DNA of 64,000 nt, from the NCBI RefSeq assembly GCF_965200585.1, contig NZ_OZ241361.1. One strand, 5' to 3'. Both the position numbers and the translations under genes were made by a program. Under the pieces are notes generated by a model that searched no databases, was not told the DNA's origin, and worked only from the letters and a program-made list of their open reading frames with translations. Positions 60,523-64,000 of the stretch are shown one piece after another. Numbering within the stretch: position 1 is the stretch's first letter; each line of letters starts with the position of its first letter. This stretch comes from Bacterioplanoides sp965200585 (GTDB lineage: Bacteria > Pseudomonadota > Gammaproteobacteria > Pseudomonadales > Oceanobacteraceae).

Positions 60523-61803
60523 ATGAGCAAAAAAATTCAGGCCATTCGCGGCATGAACGACATCAAGCCAAACGAGACACCGGTTTGGCAGTACCTTGAA
60601 GGAACGGTTAAAGAATTGCTGGCTTCCTATGGCTACAGCGAAATCCGTATGCCGATTGTGGAGCAAACCAATCTGTTTAAACGCTCGATTGGTGAAGTGA
60701 CCGACATCGTCGAAAAAGAAATGTACACCTTCGACGATCGTAACGGCGACAGCCTGACTCTGCGCCCGGAAGGCACGGCCAGTTGTGTACGTGCCTGTGA
60801 AGAGCACGGTTTGTTATACAACCAGACTCAGCGTCTGTGGTACACCGGCCCGATGTTCCGTCACGAGCGTCCGCAAAAAGGCCGTTATCGTCAGTTCCAC
60901 CAGATTGGTGTGGAAACCTTTGGTATTGCTTCAGCAGATATTGATGCAGAAGTGATTCTGCTGACCGCACGTTTGTGGAAAATGCTGGGCTTACAGGATG
61001 CCGTGACTCTGCAACTCAATACCTTAGGCAGCAACGAAGCACGGGCTGAGTACAAAGATGCACTGGTCGCGTATTTATCTGAGCGCAAAGACCAGCTGGA
61101 CGAAGACAGCCTGCGCCGTCTGGACTCGAATCCGCTGCGTATTCTTGACAGTAAAAACGAACAAACTCAGGCATTATTGGTCGATGCACCACAGCTGCAC
61201 GATCACCTGGATGACGAAAGTCGTGAGCACTTTGCCAAATTGCGCAGTGTGCTGGATGCCGCGGGTGTGAAGTATGAGATCAATCAGCGCCTGGTGCGCG
61301 GCTTGGATTATTACTGCAAAACCGTATTCGAGTGGGTGACCGATAAGTTAGGCGCTCAGGGCACCGTATGTGCCGGTGGTCGTTACGACGGTCTGGTTGA
61401 ACAGCTGGGTGGTAAAGCAACGCCAGCAGTGGGCTTTGCTATGGGTGTGGAGCGTCTGATTCTGATGCTGGAAACTCTGGAGCTGATTCCACAAGCGGTA
61501 CTGAATACACTGGATGTGTATGTTTGTGCTTTAGGTGACGGTGCGGATCAAGCCGCCTTGCTGCTATCGGATCAGATTCGTAACGAACACGAATGGTTAC
61601 GCATTCAGACCCATTGTGGTGGTGGCAGCTTCAAAAGCCAGATGAAAAAAGCCGATAAGAGTGGCGCCCGATTTGCCATTTTGTTGGGCGAAAGTGAAAT
61701 CGCCGAACAGCAGGCCACGGTAAAAGATTTATCCGGTGAACTGGATCAGCAAACTATGCCTCAGGCTGAGGTTGCTGACTGGATTGCCCAGCAAATCAGT
61801 TAA
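60523..61803 (+). CDS. hisS: Histidyl-tRNA synthetase
   Basis: A 426-residue class II synthetase. IRGMNDI near the start, motif 2 RHERPQKGRYRQFHQ, and the histidine-binding LVRGLDYYCKTVFE and GGRYDGL are present. A C-terminal anticodon-binding domain starts at about 330. Follows ispG by 45 bp. Confidence 0.97.
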   Translation: MSKKIQAIRGMNDIKPNETPVWQYLEGTVKELLASYGYSEIRMPIVEQTNLFKRSIGEVTDIVEKEMYTFDDRNGDSLTLRPEGTASCVRACEEHGLLYNQTQRLWYTGPMFRHERPQKGRYRQFHQIGVETFGIASADIDAEVILLTARLWKMLGLQDAVTLQLNTLGSNEARAEYKDALVAYLSERKDQLDEDSLRRLDSNPLRILDSKNEQTQALLVDAPQLHDHLDDESREHFAKLRSVLDAAGVKYEINQRLVRGLDYYCKTVFEWVTDKLGAQGTVCAGGRYDGLVEQLGGKATPAVGFAMGVERLILMLETLELIPQAVLNTLDVYVCALGDGADQAALLLSDQIRNEHEWLRIQTHCGGGSFKSQMKKADKSGARFAILLGESEIAEQQATVKDLSGELDQQTMPQAEVADWIAQQIS

Positions 61804-61875
61804 TTTTTAAAAGATATTGTTAACAACACAGTTTAATAACAACAGCTGACAAGCAGTTAGTGTAGAGGATTGGGA

Positions 61876-62550
61876 ATGAACGAATTTAAAACGGAAGAAG
61901 AACAGGTCGAAGCGTTAAAAAAATGGTGGTCTGAAAATGGCACCAGTCTGCTTCTGTCGGTTGTTGTTGTCGCCGGTGGCTGGTTTGGCTGGAACACCTA
62001 TCAGGACAATGTCCGTATGACGGGTGAAGCGGCTTCAGCGGTTTATTCTCAGTTAGTGGAAAAAGCAGCACAGCCGGTGGCGAGTCAGACGGATGCGGTG
62101 AAAGCCGAAATGATCGACCTGGCAGAAAAGCTGAAAAACGAATACGACAGCACGGTATACAGCCAGTTTGGTGGTTTATTCCTGGCACGCTTTGCGGCTG
62201 ATAATGGTGACTTTGATAGCGCCGCAGCGGAATTAAAAGCGGTTATTGCAGCGGCCGAAGAAGGTCCGGTTAAGCTGACGGCTACGGTTCGTTTAGCAAA
62301 AATTATGATTCAGCTGGATAAAGCGGATGAAGCGCTGGCACTGATTCCGGCACAACCGGATGCATCTTATGCGGCTCAGTTTGCTGAAGTAAAAGGCGAT
62401 GCGTTATTCCGTAAGGGTGATAATGCGGCAGCACGTAAAGCTTATGTTGAAGCTCAGGCGGCGGCACAGGAAGCGGGCATGAATACTCAGCTGCTGCAAC
62501 GTAAAATTGATAGTTTAACCAGTGCTGAACTGGTGGCAGAGGAGTCTTAA
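61876..62550 (+). CDS. yfgM: YfgM family inner-membrane protein
   Basis: A 224-residue protein. A short cytoplasmic N-terminus (EEEQVEALKKWW) precedes one membrane helix (about 24-42), and a periplasmic TPR-like domain follows. YfgM works with SecYEG and PpiD as a periplasmic chaperone helper. The ATG at 61876 has GAGGA upstream. Located between hisS and bamB, as in E. coli and Pseudomonas. Confidence 0.9.
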   Translation: MNEFKTEEEQVEALKKWWSENGTSLLLSVVVVAGGWFGWNTYQDNVRMTGEAASAVYSQLVEKAAQPVASQTDAVKAEMIDLAEKLKNEYDSTVYSQFGGLFLARFAADNGDFDSAAAELKAVIAAAEEGPVKLTATVRLAKIMIQLDKADEALALIPAQPDASYAAQFAEVKGDALFRKGDNAAARKAYVEAQAAAQEAGMNTQLLQRKIDSLTSAELVAEES

Positions 62551-62555
62551 TTCCC

Positions 62556-63833
62556 GTGCGTTTGTCCTGGCTTTCGATGGTATCAACACCTTCTATGATG
62601 ACTAAATGGGTTCCTGCGCTGTTCTGCAGTGTGTTGTTGTCGGCTTGTTCGTCAACACCCGCGAAAGAGCAGGATGACAGTGAAGAGCTAGCCGGTTTAC
62701 CGGAATTCACTGAGCAGGTTGAATTGGATACCCGCTGGCGACAAACGCTGGGTAAAGGCCCGGGTTCTGTTTTTAATCGTTTGTACGTGGCCGAGCAAGG
62801 TGGTGTGGTTTATGCCGCTGATGCGGCTGGTGATGTTTACTCGCTGGATCTGGAAGATGGTTCCCAGAACTGGAAAATCACACTCGATCAGCCAATCATT
62901 TCGGGGGTGACATTAGCCGGTGAGCAGCTGTTTGTAGTCACGAAAGATGGTTTGTTGCATTGTCTGTCGATTGCCGATGGTGAACCTATCTGGCAAGCGG
63001 TGTTAAGCAGCGAATCCATTTCTCCGGTGGGTTATGACGCAGGCCGGGTGTTTGTACACACCATTGATGGTCGTGTTACCGCTTTTGAGCGTGCCGATGG
63101 TCGTCAGGCCTGGTCTTACGAAAATGCTATGCCAGTGTTAACCGTACGCGGCACCAGCTCACCGCTGGTACTGGATAATCTGGTTATAACCGGTTTTGCT
63201 ACCGGTAAAGTGGTGGCTCTGGATAAAGTGCTGGGTATCCCGCGTTGGGATAAGCGTTTAGCCACCCCCGATGGTCGTTCTGAATTGGAACGACTGGTGG
63301 ATATTGACGGCACGCCGGTCTGGGAAGATGGTCGCATTTACGCTTCCAGCTACCATGGCAAATTAGCCTCACTGAACATTCAGGGTGAAACCGAATGGGA
63401 AGAAGAAGGCTCAGCTTATACCAGCCCGGTATTGGCGCTGGGAAATATTTACCTGACTCTGGATGACTCCAGCATTCAGGCCTATGATCAGCGTAATGGT
63501 GCAGTTCAGTGGCAACAACGTGCTCTGGCACAACGGGGTTTGGGGCAGGTAAGTGCTATTGGTAACCATCTGTTAGTGGCAGATGATGAAGGCTATCTGC
63601 ACGTATTGCGTCAGGTGGACGGTGAATTGGTTGGGCGTTTATTAATGCGACCAAAGCCGCTGCATATCAGCTACCCAAATCAGTCGGAAATGACCAACTG
63701 GCGTTTATTACGTGGCCGTGATTTTGGTATCCGCAGCCATTTGGTGAATACCCGCGAAGGCGTTCTGGTTTATACCAATGCGGGTGATCTGGCGCTGGTA
63801 ACTCTCGAAAAAACCGGTGACGATTCTCAGTAA
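62556..63833 (+). CDS. bamB: Outer-membrane assembly lipoprotein BamB
   Basis: A 425-residue lipoprotein with an eight-bladed PQQ-type beta propeller. Lipobox L-L-S-A-C gives Cys31 from the GTG start. The GTG at 62556 has AGAGGAG about 12 nt upstream; in-frame ATGs at 62577 and 62595 would give a more normal signal peptide and are possible. BamB supports BamA in beta-barrel insertion, and many barrels are encoded nearby. Followed by a terminator-like hairpin, then der. Confidence 0.93.
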   Translation: MRLSWLSMVSTPSMMTKWVPALFCSVLLSACSSTPAKEQDDSEELAGLPEFTEQVELDTRWRQTLGKGPGSVFNRLYVAEQGGVVYAADAAGDVYSLDLEDGSQNWKITLDQPIISGVTLAGEQLFVVTKDGLLHCLSIADGEPIWQAVLSSESISPVGYDAGRVFVHTIDGRVTAFERADGRQAWSYENAMPVLTVRGTSSPLVLDNLVITGFATGKVVALDKVLGIPRWDKRLATPDGRSELERLVDIDGTPVWEDGRIYASSYHGKLASLNIQGETEWEEEGSAYTSPVLALGNIYLTLDDSSIQAYDQRNGAVQWQQRALAQRGLGQVSAIGNHLLVADDEGYLHVLRQVDGELVGRLLMRPKPLHISYPNQSEMTNWRLLRGRDFGIRSHLVNTREGVLVYTNAGDLALVTLEKTGDDSQ

Positions 63834-63858
63834 TCAACCGCTGGTTATGTGTTTTTTC

Positions 63859-63895
63859 GGGCTGACTCCAAAGGAGTCGGCCCATTTGTTTTTTT
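63859..63895 (+). terminator. Terminator between bamB and der
   Basis: GGGCTGACTCC/GGAGTCGGCCC (one G-U pair), AAA loop, then ATTTGTTTTTTT. It ends only 15 nt before the der ATG, so read-through must be partial or der has a separate promoter. Confidence 0.8.
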
Positions 63896-63910
63896 AAAGG
63901 CAGTTAATTT

Positions 63911-64000
63911 ATGGTTCCTGTAATTGCGCTGGTTGGCCGACCGAATGTAGGAAAATCAACGTTATTTAATCGTTTGACCAAAACCCGTGATGCCCTGGTG
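63911..64000 (+). CDS. der: GTPase Der, N-terminal fragment (window edge)
   Basis: The first 30 codons are visible: MVPVIALVGRPNVGKSTLFN, with the G1 P-loop GRPNVGKST. Der (EngA) is a double-G-domain GTPase for 50S ribosome assembly. Only the sequence end cuts it; no frameshift is visible. AAAGG lies 10 nt before the ATG. Gene order after bamB matches E. coli and Pseudomonas. Confidence 0.9.
   Translation, partial: MVPVIALVGRPNVGKSTLFNRLTKTRDALV

Noticed and set aside
1..64000. tRNA, rRNA, CRISPR or complete insertion sequence genes
   Set aside because: No cloverleaf, rRNA, repeat-spacer array or transposase frame was recognised by reading; a tRNAscan or Infernal run could overturn this.

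Overview
The window looks like chromosome of a marine, oil-associated-type gammaproteobacterium of the Oceanospirillales/Pseudomonadales branch, with base composition near 50% G+C. The evidence is gene order and protein resemblance: vfr/crp next to an OsmC protein and speD, argG-motY-pyrC-rnt, suhB-trmJ-cysE-iscR, ndk-rlmN-pilF-ispG-hisS-yfgM-bamB-der, an AlgP-like histone H1 mimic, a Pseudomonas-type short LOV protein, and a sodium-pumping decarboxylase (oadGAB). The genus cannot be fixed from the sequence alone.

Layout. 1-6.3 kb: a secreted calcium-binding repeat protein, a CxxC mini-protein, an HD-GYP response regulator, Crp/Vfr, an OsmC protein and speD. 6.3-11.2 kb: a leftward operon (MerR/LitR-like regulator, rsmC, TonB-dependent receptor) divergent from a short LOV blue-light receptor gene whose last codons lie in the terminal repeat of a 264-bp palindromic element. 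11.2-17.4 kb: ppa, then a rightward cassette of TonB-dependent receptor, periplasmic binding protein and hybrid histidine kinase. 17.4-22.7 kb: tatD and an acyltransferase, ogt, then a DAHP synthase gene behind an elaborate aromatic-codon leader, a zinc-ribbon protein and dusC. 22.7-32.8 kb: oadGAB, a DUF2956 gene, dnaE overlapping tilS, and two envelope proteins. 32.8-41 kb: an MNT-HEPN toxin-antitoxin pair, pyrC-rnt-yacL, motY, argG, a DUF6174-like lipoprotein and a GlyGly-CTERM metalloprotease. 41-51 kb: ppc, adk, the AlgP-like gene, tsaB-uppP-rsmJ and plsB. 51-64 kb: slyX, a membrane-anchored cold-shock protein, suhB-trmJ-cysE-iscR with an isolated cysteine desulfurase gene, then the ndk-to-der housekeeping run, with der cut by the window edge.

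Most of the window is core metabolism and RNA maintenance. The parts that stand out are: (1) the DAHP synthase leader, with a 48-codon peptide carrying eight aromatic residues in ten codons, four mutually exclusive RNA arms ending in a terminator, then a second small aromatic-ended ORF and a C-rich G-poor stretch; (2) the divergent LitR-like/LOV light module; (3) the receptor-binding protein-kinase cassette; (4) a SuhB whose phosphatase motifs are degraded; (5) iscR followed by a C-terminally short IscS with no iscU/iscA/hsc/fdx; and (6) small repeat elements at gene borders. No tRNA, rRNA, CRISPR array or complete insertion sequence was recognised.
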